Origin: Rhizopus sp. PT2906
Lineage: Eukaryota > Mucoromycota > Mucoromycetes > Mucorales > Rhizopodaceae
DNA: 64,000 nt
Assembly (NCBI GenBank): GCA_025529335.1
Contig: JAMYHX010000214.1
Span: 1-64,000, forward strand
Reading direction: 5' to 3'
The stretch's first letter is position 1; each line of letters begins with the position of its first letter. The translations under genes and the position numbers were made by a program. This document shows, in pieces, positions 44,154-55,412 of this stretch. The notes below the pieces were generated by a model. That model did not search any database and had not been told where the DNA came from. It saw only the letters and a program-made list of their open reading frames with translations.

Positions 44154-45064
44154 TGTTTATTTAAAGAATATAAAATAAAAAACTTCGTTAACCCTCCTTT
44201 TGCGGCAATTACCGCCTCGCATCGAACCTTTATGCTTCCGACCATAGATGCCGCTAACCCAAAGCTTATTTTCTCTCACTTTTCTCTCAATGCAGTATTC
44301 AACCCTTCAGTATTTTTCAATCTCATGTCTTCTTTCCTTGATGAGGTTTCCCAAAGCGGCCTAAACATGCTCTATCGGGTGCAAATCAGGGCTTTGCGCC
44401 GGCCAGTACTCAAAGCTCCTGATCTGATGGGCTTCCTTCCATCATTGAGCATAACCGCTAGCTATGGAAGCTATCTCCATCGTCTTAGATTATAAAGCTC
44501 CTGTTCTCTTTCTAGCAGAGTTGTGCGATCCAGGATGAAGGTTTTGGGTTAAAATATTTTTATATTTGTCTTGATCAACTGTGCCGTCAATCAAGACCAA
44601 AGGGCCAAAACCATTTGCATGAAAGTAACCCCAAATTATCACTCCATCACCGCCATACTGTTTCGTTGGTACAATATGCTTGAAGAAGATGCCTGATAAT
44701 CTTACTTGACCCAAAAAAAAAAAAAAAAAAAAAAAAAAAACTTTGGTTTCTACTAAATTTTGCATAGTACGAACACTAATTCGTTGTGGCTGTAGTCTAC
44801 ATACATCAATAGGTGCTTATTCTTGCTTGGTACTATTTGCTTCCTCTGGCATATTTCACGAGTGCGAATAATGTTGGCCATTTTCTTAGAAATGCCTCCA
44901 TCTTTATATTGACATGACAGATGATGCCACAATTTTCTTTTGTGTGAACTTGCATATTAATCGATCGATAATCTCATCATATGTAACAGTTCTCGTCCCA
45001 AGGCAGCGTTGTTCAATTCTTCAGGAATTCTTCGATATAGTTTGCCTTTAGCTTGTAGTTTCTT
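44154..45064 (-). pseudogene. Tc1 transposase remnant interrupted by a poly-T run
   Basis: Read leftward, a helix-turn-helix region (LQPQRISVRTMQNLVETK) is broken by a T29 run (44711-44739). It resumes with the Tc1 core KQYGGDGVIIWGYFHANG, FGPLVLIDGTVDQDKYKNIL, then in other frames WPAQSPDLHPIEHV (third catalytic residue region) and the classical C-terminus RCEAVIAAKGGLTKF. Several stops and frameshifts make it inactive. No inverted repeats are evident at its borders. It belongs to the Tc1 group proper and is distinct from the transposase at 34-35 kb. Confidence 0.75.
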
Positions 45065-45210
45065 CCTTGTTTGTATGTCATAGTTAGTCGAGCAGTTAAA
45101 AGTGATCATAGCATTGACAACGATAAATATGTGTTTTTTTATATCTTCTCCTTTTTTTACCTTTATTACCTTTTGTCATCTTGTCCTCCTTTCCTCCTTT
45201 GTTTAAATAG

Positions 45211-45246
<36 letters not shown>
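45211..45246. repeat. T19-A17 palindromic homopolymer pair
   Basis: A run of 19 T is followed directly by 17 A. It could form a perfect hairpin. It may be the junction of two opposed poly-A tails of retroelements or an assembly artefact. Confidence 0.6.
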
Positions 45247-45578
45247 GGCATCCCGCTGTTAGGCTCTGCTTAATTCATCTTTTGTCATGACTCCATAATT
45301 TCTGTTTACATCCCTAGGGTCATATGCATTGTTAGACGATATGATAAAATACCGTATTGCTCTATCAACTTCGCTATCCATAAGCCTTATATTCCCAAGA
45401 ATCACGTTTATGAGCTATATCCATTCTCATCCTATAGCCTTTATCGGTTTTATTATACGCTAAGCTTTTTATACCTTGAATCATATCATCTCCAGTTCTT
45501 GCCCAGTAGAATTTTTGCCCTTTTCTTTGAGATGTATGACGAATTTATCACTACGAACTGCCTATATATTTGCTTTAC

Positions 45579-45793
45579 TCAGTTTTCATTTGTGAATGTC
45601 TTCCAATCCTCATCGTCTGGATTAAGGAAAGCAAATGTAGCTGGATGCGTTGACTTGTTAAGACCATAATAGCCATAATCTCTGCCTTCGAAACCAACCA
45701 AATGGAACTTTCTACCATCAGAATATCTTTCAATGTAAATTAAGAACTGTCTACCATTCTTTAATACTCTTATCTGCTTTGAAGGTAGATGCT
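45579..45793 (-). pseudogene. Coding remnant of unknown protein
   Basis: A minus-strand frame ending with TGA at 45581-45579 reads KHLPSKQIRVLKNGRQFLIY, SDGRKFHLVGFEGRDYGYYG, then FAFLNPDDEDWKTF. It is clearly protein-like, with beta-strand alternation and Gly/Asp turns, but has no start codon and no recognised family. It lies among transposon relics and may belong to the retroelement next to it. Confidence 0.35.
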
Positions 45794-46008
45794 TTATACT
45801 AAGAATGATAAAATGAAATATAGTAACAAAGGATACAGTAAAGCTGAATTGCGTACTTGTTGTTAAGTAGCTCTTACTAAGTTTGCTGTCAGATTATAGT
45901 TGACGTGAGTTTAGAGAGCAGTTCTGGGGGCAAAATAGCTTAATTATGGATTGCTTAGCTTTACTATTATGGCATCTGAACCAAGAGGCGATTTTATATT
46001 GGCTTCTG

Positions 46009-46404
46009 TTATCGTAAAGGCAATTGCTTTAGTTTCAATAAGCGCGAATTATGTTTGGATATAACACCAATTAACCGATAAGTATCGTTTGAGCTAAACT
46101 CCTCAACTTCCATAAGCCCGATCCATTCACCTGCAAATTTGTCCTTTGGGGCACTCTCTGATTCCTTGTATAAGACCATCGATTTCCAAAATTCTTCTAG
46201 GTACTTCTGATTAGATATTCCCATATTCAAAGCCATATCAAAGAGCTGAACCACCATGATTCTTAAACAGAAAGAGACATTGGGAACGCATTTACCCCAA
46301 GGGCTTACCAGAATCATTATCATTCTTGAGCCTTGTTATCGTTTGTACTAATATCTGGATTAAACCTTTCTACCATTCCGTTTGTTTGGGGGATGATAAG
46401 CCAG
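46009..46404 (-). pseudogene. Ty3/gypsy integrase C-terminal relic
   Basis: Leftward reading from 46404 gives AYHP, then after a one-base shift in a C-run QTNGMVERFN, the highly conserved end of the retroviral-type integrase core. The following frame (to a stop at 46009) has YKESESAPKDKFAGEWIGLM and NDTYRLIGVISKHNSRLLK, matching the integrase C-terminal barrel (KFxxxWxGPxxI...YRL). One frameshift and lack of the rest of pol show that it is dead. Confidence 0.6.
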
Positions 46405-47542
46405 ATCTGAAATTCATTTTCCGACAGGCACATTACTATTGGCAACCATTCTTGCTACTCCTATTACTGTTGCTTATTTTCCACCTGATGCTGACTTAGC
46501 TGCAGTGTTCCGGCCCAGACTATATTCTTTTTAATAATGATACTCATTTTCTCAACCGAGCGATTCAAAACTTTTATACATCTTCAAAATCACTACAAGA
46601 CCCGTCATATACCTTTAAGAAACTCTATAGTCAGCTGAGTGAAGATTTTGTCTCCTAAATTCGGTAATAGTGACTTTTTAAAACCTCTACAGCCTTGAAC
46701 CAGACACCAAGGATGTCCGTGTCTACCAGTAAATTAGACTCGAGTAAAGATCCTTTCATGACTGGCAGTAGTTTTGAAAACGGCTCTTCCCGACCAGCAA
46801 ACTCTCATATATGGTATTTTTTAAAGCATGTCAATCACGCTTTATTCCAAAGGTGTACTACAAGTCAACTTACTCTTCTTGAAAAGTATATCTGAATCGA
46901 GAGCCTTTTGATGAATGGAGGAGATATTGATGATGAGAGAATATCAGCATAACTAGATGTTTTTATTGACCCCCTCGTACGACTGTAATCCTGCTTTTTT
47001 TTTTGTTTGGGACAAGCTGAGGGTGAGCAAGTTCTGCTAAAAAGAGCCATGACCTGTAATCACGGAGATTTTTTTATTACACTAAACTCAAGAACCCATT
47101 ATTCTTCAAATATGGTAATCGTCCCTTTATAAACAGTAGTAGCCTCTAAGATAAAAAGTTGATTTTTTTAGGTGTATTCTTCAGTCAGGCAACAATATAT
47201 AAAAAATAGAAAATGTGGGAAAAAAGCAAGGCAAAACTTGTTTGAATCAGTGGCAGATATATAAATTCTTCCCCATCACTATTTTTCTATATAAAGCGGG
47301 TTTTACTTTTTAAGTGTAGCCCGTGATTCATTGTGTGAGTGAACTGTAAATTATATATATATAAAAGCGGGGCAAGGTCAGATCTGTCACTGTTTCCCCA
47401 TATTTTATTTATATATATATAAGCTTTTTTTACCTATATAAATAATTTATAATAGCTCCTTGATATGATTGTACAACCACGCAAATACGTCTTTATTCCG
47501 AATGTATATAAACTCATTCTCTTTTCTTTTCCTTTATACTTT
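46405..47542. other. Transposon remnants and promoter of the zinc-finger gene
   Basis: Between 46405 and about 46900 there are short protein-like frames without identity. From 47200 to 47542 several TATATATA runs occur; the one at about 47502-47510 (GTATATAAAC) sits about 35 bp before the chosen start codon of the zinc-finger gene. Confidence 0.35.
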
Positions 47543-48238
47543 ATGTCTAAAGCTGATTTTGATTTATGCGAACGACAGTATCAGTGTGAATACTGTCTAA
47601 AATCATTCTATCGACTAGAACATAAAGTACGCCATGTTCGAACACATACAGGAGAAAAACCGCATCAGTGTACTTTCCCCCAATGTGACAAGAGATTCTC
47701 CCGTTCAGATGAACTAAGTCGACATTATCGTATACATACTTCACCACCCACAATCTTACTTCAAAGACGTCGAAAGATTCGTCGATTGAGTTCAAATAAA
47801 TGCCGATCTATGGATGATGAAGAGGCTTATTTGAAGCAACAACAGCATTGCTCCATTCTTCGTTTTTTACCTTCTTCAAATGAACAAGGCACACAAATGA
47901 TGACTAGGAATCGAAGTAGTCCTTACCGACAATCTACCAACGCCACTCTTCATCACTGTCCTGCAGTCAATTGTTCTAAATCCTTTTGGAGAAAAGGACA
48001 ATTGGTTCGTCATTTTCAAAAGCATCATCCGGATCATCACGAAGAGCAACAACCGCCGTCACCCTCAAGCAGTAGTCAAAGCTCAGATGATAATTCAGCA
48101 TCTTGGTCTCCATTGGAAATGCATGTTTATTTACCCCCTCTGGATACAAAATTAACACAATCTGTCATGTGGGATAATCAACCCTGTCGGTTACCTTCCA
48201 TCAAAGACTTACTACAGCCCGAAAATGCATTCTTTTAG
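47543..48238 (+). CDS. C2H2 zinc-finger transcription factor, CreA/Mig1-like
   Basis: A single exon encodes 231 aa from ATG 47543. An in-frame ATG at 47465 is less likely, because a TATATAAA box lies between the two. Two adjacent fingers (YQCEYCLKSFYRLEHKVRHV and HQCTFPQCDKRFSRSDELSR) with linker RTHTGEKP have the CreA/Mig1 recognition pattern (RLEHKxRH / RSDELxRH), which binds SYGGRG-type sites. A third, separate finger (HHCPAVNCSKSFWRKGQLVR) lies near residue 150. Pro/Ser-rich stretches and a C-terminal LPSIKDLLQ motif follow. Role: probably a repressor in carbon or stress response; the third finger is unusual for CreA. Confidence 0.8.
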   Translation: MSKADFDLCERQYQCEYCLKSFYRLEHKVRHVRTHTGEKPHQCTFPQCDKRFSRSDELSRHYRIHTSPPTILLQRRRKIRRLSSNKCRSMDDEEAYLKQQQHCSILRFLPSSNEQGTQMMTRNRSSPYRQSTNATLHHCPAVNCSKSFWRKGQLVRHFQKHHPDHHEEQQPPSPSSSSQSSDDNSASWSPLEMHVYLPPLDTKLTQSVMWDNQPCRLPSIKDLLQPENAFF

Positions 48239-48492
48239 CTCCCCTTTTGTGTGTAAAGTAAATTTCGCCCTATAACATCCCTTTTTTATATACATGTAAA
48301 TACAACAATGAATTCTTGCTTATATACAATGATTCTAGCCTTTATGTAAACCCCCTTTTTTGCTTATCTCCTTATTTTCATTCATTGTTTTGAAAATAAA
48401 GAAACAATTTAATAATTCAAGAAAAGGGGGTGAAAATATAAATTACAACCTTTTCATCCTTGATTTCCCTTCAGTCTTTTCTCTTTATTCTA

Positions 48493-48750
48493 ATGGCATT
48501 TACAGAGAATGATGATAATGTGCCTCTTTATTACCTTGTTGGTAAAAACGACTCATCAGACGAAGAAGATAGTGATCAAGATTTAGTCCCTCTTGCCTTT
48601 CTAAACAGTATCAAATTAAAATCTGCAGCAGAAAAATATAAAGAAAAGGTGAAGCAACAGTTTGTTAACTCGGGAAGGTTTATTCCTGATAAGAATGCTA
48701 ACGATGATGATGATAATGTGCCTTTATCTCAAGCGTGTCGTGTAAAATAA
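48493..48750 (+). CDS. Small acidic protein with three D-x-VPL motifs
   Basis: ATG 48493 opens 85 codons; the frame upstream is open but untypical. The protein is acidic and repeats a short motif: DDNVPLYYL near the start, QDLVPLAFL in the middle and DDNVPLSQA at the end. A helical basic segment (AAEKYKEKVKQQFVNSG) lies between the last two. I recognise no family. The repeated motif argues against a chance ORF. It ends 39 bp from the convergent Rxt2-like gene. Confidence 0.5.
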   Translation: MAFTENDDNVPLYYLVGKNDSSDEEDSDQDLVPLAFLNSIKLKSAAEKYKEKVKQQFVNSGRFIPDKNANDDDDNVPLSQACRVK

Positions 48751-48788
48751 TAATAATAATAATGACAATAATAATAAACATTGCGGGT

Positions 48789-49957
48789 TCAATTGTATTC
48801 TCTTCCTTCAAACGCTTTATTTCTTCTATCTTCTTCTTTTGCAGCTGACAGTAGTTCTTTCCATAATGCTTCCTTTTGCATACTTGCCTTACATAATTTG
48901 TTACGAGCTTCCTGTAGGCATGACATATACTCGTTGCTATAATTAATATTTTCCTTTTTGAAATTGTATGAGTAAAGAAAGATACAAACACATATAATAC
49001 ATTACTAGGAGCAGTTCCTTGACTCTTTTGACGATCGATCTGGCCTCTACATCTACACCTTCTTCCGTGTAATCTTCCTCTTCCAATTCCTTGGGTTCGT
49101 CGTCTTCCTTCTTGGCTTCCAGTGGAACACATGTCTTTTCCACCTTTTCAGCCAACTCTTTTGGATCAAGGTCATCCACTGCATCTGACTCATTCTTTGC
49201 GGCTGTCAGAGTAGCAGCAGCTGCTTTGGCCGCTTCTGTATCTTCTTTGTACTTTTTGATTTGTGCAGGTGTACGATCAAAAGTGAGGTCGAGGTAACGA
49301 GGGTCATCTTGATGTAAAATAGCTGAAAGACGACAAAGAACTTTATTAAAGTTCTTTTCGCCTTCAATGAATTCCATAGATGTCTTTGCCAGTGCGTCAA
49401 TTTGAGTAGAACGTAAAATTCTTCGGAGTGCTGGTCGACGTACGATATCCGTTGGAACTTCGATAGGGCTTAGAATATCTTTTGAAAAAGTTTAATAAGA
49501 ACAATCAGACAAGTTTGTTATTCAAATACCTTCAATGTTGATGAGTGTATATGGATCCTCTTCTTCATCAGATAATCCGTCTTCAATCCTTCTTCTCTTT
49601 CGTTTAATGACCATTCTCTTTTTACCTCCTTTGTTATACTAGAAAGAATGAGTACTCTATGAGCCATCTGTAAATGTTCTTACTTCTGTTTCCTCTGAGA
49701 GTGTAGTCGTTGGACGTAACCTATTACCATTAGAATCATTAGCTGCCCATTTTCTCAGTATGTATAGGTCAAGGATAAATATGTTGTAATGTAAGTATTT
49801 GTTAATTAATTAAAAAAAGGATATGTTTATAGCCACGATTATGTGGAACTAGTCCAACTTGGTCAGTATCACTATCATCATTATTCTGAATCCATTTGGC
49901 TGCTGCTGGTTGTTGTTGCTGTTGTTGTTGTGTTGATTTATTTAAATGCGTGTCCAT
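48789..49957 (-). CDS. Rxt2-like subunit of the Rpd3L histone deacetylase complex
   Basis: Exons 49753-49684, 49638-49530, 49478-49006 and 48953-48789 join in phase and give GNRLRPTTTLSEETEYNKGG, a basic KKRMVIKRKRRR stretch, then the Rxt2 N-domain core (DILSPIEVPTDIVRRPALRR, TSMEFIEGEKNFNKVLCRL). An Ala/Glu-rich acidic part and a coiled-coil end (NEYMSCLQEARNKLCKASMQ) follow. A Q-rich upstream exon beginning with ATG 49957 (about 49957-49837) fits the family's start, but its donor does not give the phase required by the next exon, so the N-terminus is unresolved. Rpd3L represses transcription. Confidence 0.65.
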
Positions 49958-50942
49958 CAGGTGAGGGGAGAAAAAAAAATATTATTTTTTGTCTTTGCAA
50001 GAGAGAGAATCTACTCCGGCTAAATATTTTTTCTTTCTTTTTTTTTTTGCCTCTCTCTGTCCATATGCTTTTTAGACCAGATGCATATGATAACTCTCTC
50101 TATTTTTTTCTATTTTAAGAGTATTTCTATTCGCTTATACTATATTTGAGAAAAAACATCTTGTATAAATCACCACTTTCTCCATTTTAGTTAAAATGCA
50201 CACATTTATGCGATTGACACTGAAAAAAAAAAAAAAAACACTAGACTGTCTCTTCATAGACACTCATTTTGAGACGAACTGCTGTAAGGGTGAAATCATG
50301 CATAAAATGATGAACCAATCAAAAAGAAATGACAAAAATTCTGTAGGAAATAAAAGGGTCGGCACGTAGAATCTGATTTGTTAAAAAAAGGAACAAAAGA
50401 TTTGTGTTGTCATGACACAGATGAAGTGCATACGTCTGACAAAAGTAACCTCATCCAAGCAGATAAAAATTTGTCACCAAGGAGACACACGTTAAAACGG
50501 TAGTACAAAAAGATAAAAATAAAACGGGAAAATATTGAGATAAAAGATGTGTCAATGCTAAACTTTTTATAAAACAATACATCATATAGACTTAATTCCC
50601 TCTTTCTTTTCTTGGTCTATTTTATTAATTTTCCGCTTATAGTCGAATTTATGCTTCTCTCTCTTTTTTTATTAAAAAAAGGAAAAATAATGGCATCGGG
50701 GAAATCGATCTAAAAAGTTCCAGAATATATAAAATGTGGAGGTTTAAAGTGTAACACTTCTGCATTTTAATTTTTATAACAAAAATGGTAATACAAAGTT
50801 GCTATGGTGAACCAATAAAATGAAACTGAAAAAAAAAAGGATCTACTGGAAAACGCAAATAAAAAGGGAAACAAATTCTCTATCTTTTTTTCAACTTTTA
50901 TTCTTTTTATACTTTTCTCTCTTTTCTACATAAATCAATTGA
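49958..50942. other. Divergent intergenic region before glycerol kinase
   Basis: About 1 kb, A/T-rich with A15 run at about 50223. No gene on either strand; probable promoters of both neighbours. Confidence 0.45.
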
Positions 50943-52717
50943 ATGCCTAAATTTATTGGATCCATTGACCAAGGAACCACGTCTACACGATTTGTCATTT
51001 TTAATGAACATGGTTCACTTGTAACTTTTCATCAAATAGAACTACAGCAACATTATCCCCAGCCTGGGTAAGTTTAAAAAGTTACCCTTTTTACTTACCC
51101 TTCATTAATCTCCTCCCCCCTTGTTTTTAGTTGGCTTGAGCATGACCCTTTTGAACTATTAGACTCTGTTAATATCTGTATTGAGCATGCTGTCCGTAAG
51201 CTATCTTTACTCGGCTATCAACCTTCTGATATTCAGTGTATTGGCTTAACCAACCAAAGAGAGACTTTGATTACTTGGGATAAACTAACTGGTGAACCTC
51301 TCTATCCTGCCATTGTTTGGAGTGACACTCGTACGATTGATACAGTTGAACAGTTATCAAAGAAATCAGATAAAGGAGCCAATGCCTTACAGCATATCTG
51401 TGGCTTACCCATCACCACTTATTTCTCTGCAGTCAAATTACGCTGGCTTCTGGACAACATCCCAATTGTGTCACAAGCCCAAAAACAAAACCGTTTATGT
51501 GTCGGAACTGTGGATGCTTGGTTGATTTATGTAAGTCTAGTCCCATATTGTGTGACTTTCCTTTTTAAATCGTTACATTGTTCTCATACTAAAAACTTCT
51601 TTATCTTCTATATAGAACCTTACCGGCGGCTTAGAACGTCATGGTGCCTACGTAACCGATGTAACAAATGCAAGCAGAACTATGCTTATGGATATTCATA
51701 CCTTGACATGGAGCCAAGAAGCCTTAGAGTAAGAACTGACATCATTTCTACATCGAACTATATTCTAATTATTTTTTTTTCAATTTTAGCTTTTTTGGTT
51801 TTGAACAAATTCATTTACCTCGAATTGTTTCATCTTCTGAAATCTATGGGGAACTTGTTGAAGGGGCTCTCAAAGGTGTGCCTATTGCTGGTTGTCTAGG
51901 TGACCAACAATCAGCCCTCGTCGGTCAACAATGCTTCAATATCGGTGATGCTAAAAATACTTATGGTACAGGCTGCTTCATGCTCTTCAACACAGGCGAT
52001 AAACCCGTAAAATCCAAGAATGGTCTTTTGACCACAGTTGCTTATAAATTGGGTGAAAATCAGCCTGCATTCTATGCACTTGAAGGTTCTGTTGCTGTCG
52101 CTGGATCATCCATCAATTGGCTCCGTGACAATATGGGAGTTATTGAAGATGCTGCTCAATTAAACGAATTGGCCTCCAAGGTGAAAGATACAGCTGGTGT
52201 TTATTTTGTTACTGCCTTTGCTGGTTTATTTGCTCCTTACTGGCGGTCAGATGCTCGCGGCACCATCTGCGGTATCACTCATTTTACAAAACTAGAACAC
52301 ATTTGCCGTGCTACGCTCGAAGCTGTCTGTTATCAGTCTCGGGCTATCCTTCAAGCTATGAATCACGATGCTCAAAGTCCTCTTCGCATTCTCAAAGTTG
52401 ATGGTGGTATGTCCAATTCAGATGTCTGTATGCAAATTCAAGCTGACATCTTGGGCATTCAAGTCGACCGTCCTCAGATGAGAGAAACAACTGCCCTTGG
52501 AGCTGCCATCGCTGCTGGATTTGCTGTAGGCGTTTGGAAATCATTTGATGAATTAAGCAACGTCAACAAAGAAGGAAGATCTATTTTCGAATCCAAGATT
52601 ACTCCTGAAAAACGTGAAAAAATGTGTCGTGGATGGGAGCAAGCCGTGAAGCGCTCCTTTGGCTGGGCTAATCTTCATACAACCGTGTCTACTCGTGAAG
52701 AATTAGAAGTCATTTAG
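50943..52717 (+). CDS. GUT1: Glycerol kinase
   Basis: Four exons (50943-51067, 51131-51530, 51616-51728, 51790-52717) encode 521 aa in phase. FGGY-kinase features are complete: the phosphate-1 motif GSIDQGTTSTRF, the substrate region TNQRETLITWD and IVWSDTRT, and the C-terminal block (LFAPYWRSDARGTICGIT, LKVDGGMSNSDVCMQ, ETTALGAAIAAG). It phosphorylates glycerol to glycerol-3-phosphate in the cytosol, the first step of glycerol use and a source for lipid synthesis. Length is normal. Confidence 0.96.
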
Positions 52718-53112
52718 ATTCCCTTCATTTTATTATCTTTTTGTACATTATCGTTCCTTTTAAATACTTGTATATTTCTATTTTATACCCTTCGCATGCA
52801 CATGTCAAGTCAATTGACATTATACAAAGAATAAATAAATAAAAAAGTACACCTGTAGTGCGTATAATAGAAAATGCTATTTTTATGCATAGTCTCTTTT
52901 TGTTTGCTCTATGTACATGCATGTATATGTATGCATATATGTACTTAATATAAATGTGTAGGGGATATATATACAAATATATCAACATGCAGCTCCTTTT
53001 ACCCATTTGAAACATATTTTAGAGCAAATAAGAAAGAAAAAAAGACACATGTGTATTTGGTAAAATATACATTTTTATTTAACATTTATACAGTGTATAA
53101 TACAAAAAGTAT
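52718..53112. other. Convergent intergenic region
   Basis: 3' ends of GUT1 and the Rtc3-like gene meet here. TATA/TG-rich simple sequence at about 52915-52985. No gene. Confidence 0.5.
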
Positions 53113-53460
53113 TTAATGCATTCCCTTTTCTTCACCATGTTCAACAATGTACTTTGCAATTTCTTCGGGTTTATGAGTACCAAAAGCAGATTCTAGTGCA
53201 CCCTTTGAGGGTCGAACGTATTCACCAGTATTTCCACCAGCAACAGTAGTATGAATATCAAAAGCTAATAAGAATATATATATATAAGCATAACCGTTTC
53301 CATGTTGACGCGTTTATATCAACTTACTTTGAACAACATCAATTAAAGGAATGGATTTATCCTTGCGATACTTATCAATCATGTCAGTGTTGGCAATCAC
53401 AAAGTATTCAACATCATCAGGACTCTTGTAGACAACTTTAGTAGCGTTTTTGTTGGGCAT
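53113..53460 (-). CDS. RTC3: Rtc3/SBDS N-terminal-domain-like small protein
   Basis: Two exons (53460-53328, 53264-53113) encode 94 aa in phase. The whole protein (MPNKNATKVVYKSPDDVEYF, then FDIHTTVAGGNTGEYVRPS, KGALESAFGTHKPEEIAKYI) matches the stand-alone FYSH domain seen in yeast Rtc3/Yhr087w and in the N-terminus of the ribosome maturation factor SBDS. In yeast it is a stress-induced protein connected with RNA metabolism. It is a small, separate gene, not a truncated SBDS, because it begins and ends properly. Confidence 0.85.
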
Positions 53461-54946
53461 GTTTACGATAATAACAAGAATAAAAAGCAATAATAAAGTG
53501 TGTAGGCTGAAAACGTCTGGTGCTTTTTATACATTTTTTCTTTTTAAAAAAAAAAAAGCTGCATGAATTGTTATGACGTTAAGATGATGAAAAACAACCT
53601 TGTCGGAGATTCCATGGAAAACACTGTATGTTCATTATTTCTCTCTTTTTGTTTTGCCATCATGACGTTGAAGCTGTCGAAGCTAAGAACGAAGCTAAAA
53701 ATAAAGAGAGAGAAAACGCGTCAAGGATGATGAAAGACATAAATTATACGCTTGCTTAACATTATTTATTGGCTTCTCCGATTTTCTTCTTTGTACTTTT
53801 GCTTCTGCTGTTAGCGGCATACCCAGGAACAAGAAAGGTATATCTAAAAATAGTAAGAACGCTGACATCTACCTTGAATCTGTCAAGTCGCTTATACTAT
53901 TTAAAACTATAAACGTCCTGCTTCTTTTCTTACTATATTGTTATTTCCTTCTAAAGAAAAACAGTAATGAGCATCATCTTTTTTATATGGCTACCTATTT
54001 AATATACGTTTATTGTCGCTTAAAAAAAAAAAAGTACCATTCCTATAACAGCATATTACGTTTAAATCAAATATTATCTCATATGCGCGCGTCAATTTTC
54101 AAAAGAGTAAAAGGAAAATGCTCATTTCCAAGGACAATTAGAAGAAAGAGCTTTAAGAAGACCTTTTTATTTTTAATGGGTTCCCTATTAAGCATCAAAG
54201 AAAGTTCCCAAAGCAGTTAAATTGAAAGTCGTTTCGTTCATACGATGATGAGAGGTCTTGATCTAGAAAAATTTTATGTATGGAGCACAGTAATATCTTA
54301 TAAAGTTCACGCTGCTACCCAGTCCTTCCCAGTGATGTACAGGTTTGTGTGCTTGATAACTGATGATGAATTAAGCAACCGAAAAGTTATTTAGCAACAA
54401 AGTAATATTACAGTAAACCATGTAAATTTCATCTTTGTGTGTCTTAACTGTGATGTACTATATCCATGAGATAACCCTATGACAAATATATTCTTCCCAT
54501 TTTAAGTGCCTTAGTCCAAGATAATACTACAGATTTCTTTGTTCATATTTCTTCATTATAATGAGCACTAAAAGTCGTAGTGTTGTTGTCCGACATCAGA
54601 ATAAGAACAATCTCTCATGTTGGAATTACATTGCTTAATCGGAACTATTGTCCATTGCATTATATTATGTTCTTCTTTTCGATCTCACACATAACCTAAA
54701 CTTCTAATTCATAGGCAAAGGCCATTCGTCTTTAGATAAACCAAAGTAGACACGTTGATGGCCACATATACATGGTAGTAATGTAGATAAGAACTCTTAA
54801 TATTATGAAAATGACTTTGAATGTTGGAGCGAGAAAAAACTTTTTGAGAAGTATAGAAATAGTGTAAACTCCACAATGTGCGCCTCGTATACATAGCATA
54901 TTGGTTTAGAGAGTCCTCAGATTGAAAGAAAAGTAGCAAATAGATT
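53461..54946. other. Gene-poor region
   Basis: Short frames at 53987-54220 (basic, no identity) and 54709-54966 (minus) are the only ones; neither is convincing. Possibly old repeat DNA. Confidence 0.35.
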
Positions 54947-55207
54947 ATGATTTCTTTTGAATGCAAAGACTTTACTTACGACTTGTGCACCCTGCAGGGC
55001 ATATCCTTTTGTGTTGATTATGTATTCTATCTCCAATTTTACAGCAATCAGGGAAATGCCTTCATTTTCCGTATAGCTAACTCTGCTTGTGCAGAAACTC
55101 TACTTGTCGGAGATAACACGGCTGATTAATACACCGTAGATGTTGAACCAAGTGGAAGAGACATTAATACTCTTGTAGATACTTTTGCAGCAGCCCTCAA
55201 GAGCTAA
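54947..55207 (+). pseudogene. Coding remnant with an in-frame stop
   Basis: From 54947 the frame reads GNAFIFRIANSACAETLLVG, DNTAD, then a TAA at 55127, and in the same frame continues YTVDVEPSGRDINTLVDTFA to a second stop at 55205. The continuity across the stop suggests a worn gene. No family is recognised. Confidence 0.35.
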
Positions 55208-55333
55208 CTAATGAACACATTCTGTTGTTGCAGAAAGTACATGAAGCAAAGATGCTTAATCATGAATATCACGTCACGTTTGACGTAATTCATAGGGAGC
55301 CGTGTAACGTTACACAAAAATTCGAATTCTGCG

Positions 55334-55338
55334 AAAAA
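55334..55338 (-). terminator. RNA polymerase III terminator of the tRNA
   Basis: A TTTTT run on the minus strand starts immediately after the 3' end of the tRNA-Val gene, the usual pol III stop signal. Confidence 0.75.
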
Positions 55339-55412
55339 TGATCCCGTCCGGGTTCGAACCGAAGACCTTCGCCGTGTAAAGGCGACGCGATGACCAACTA
55401 CGCCACAGGACC
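55339..55412 (-). tRNA. tRNA-Val(TAC)
   Basis: The 74-nt minus-strand sequence folds into a full cloverleaf: acceptor GGTCCTG with CGGGATC and discriminator A, D arm GCG/CGC, anticodon stem TCGCC/GGCGA with loop TTTACAC (anticodon TAC), 5-nt variable region, and T arm TTCGG-TTCGAAC-CCGGA. No intron. The T-loop holds the internal B box (GGTTCGAACC). It decodes GUA valine codons. A pol III terminator follows directly. It stands alone in gene-poor DNA. Confidence 0.95.
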
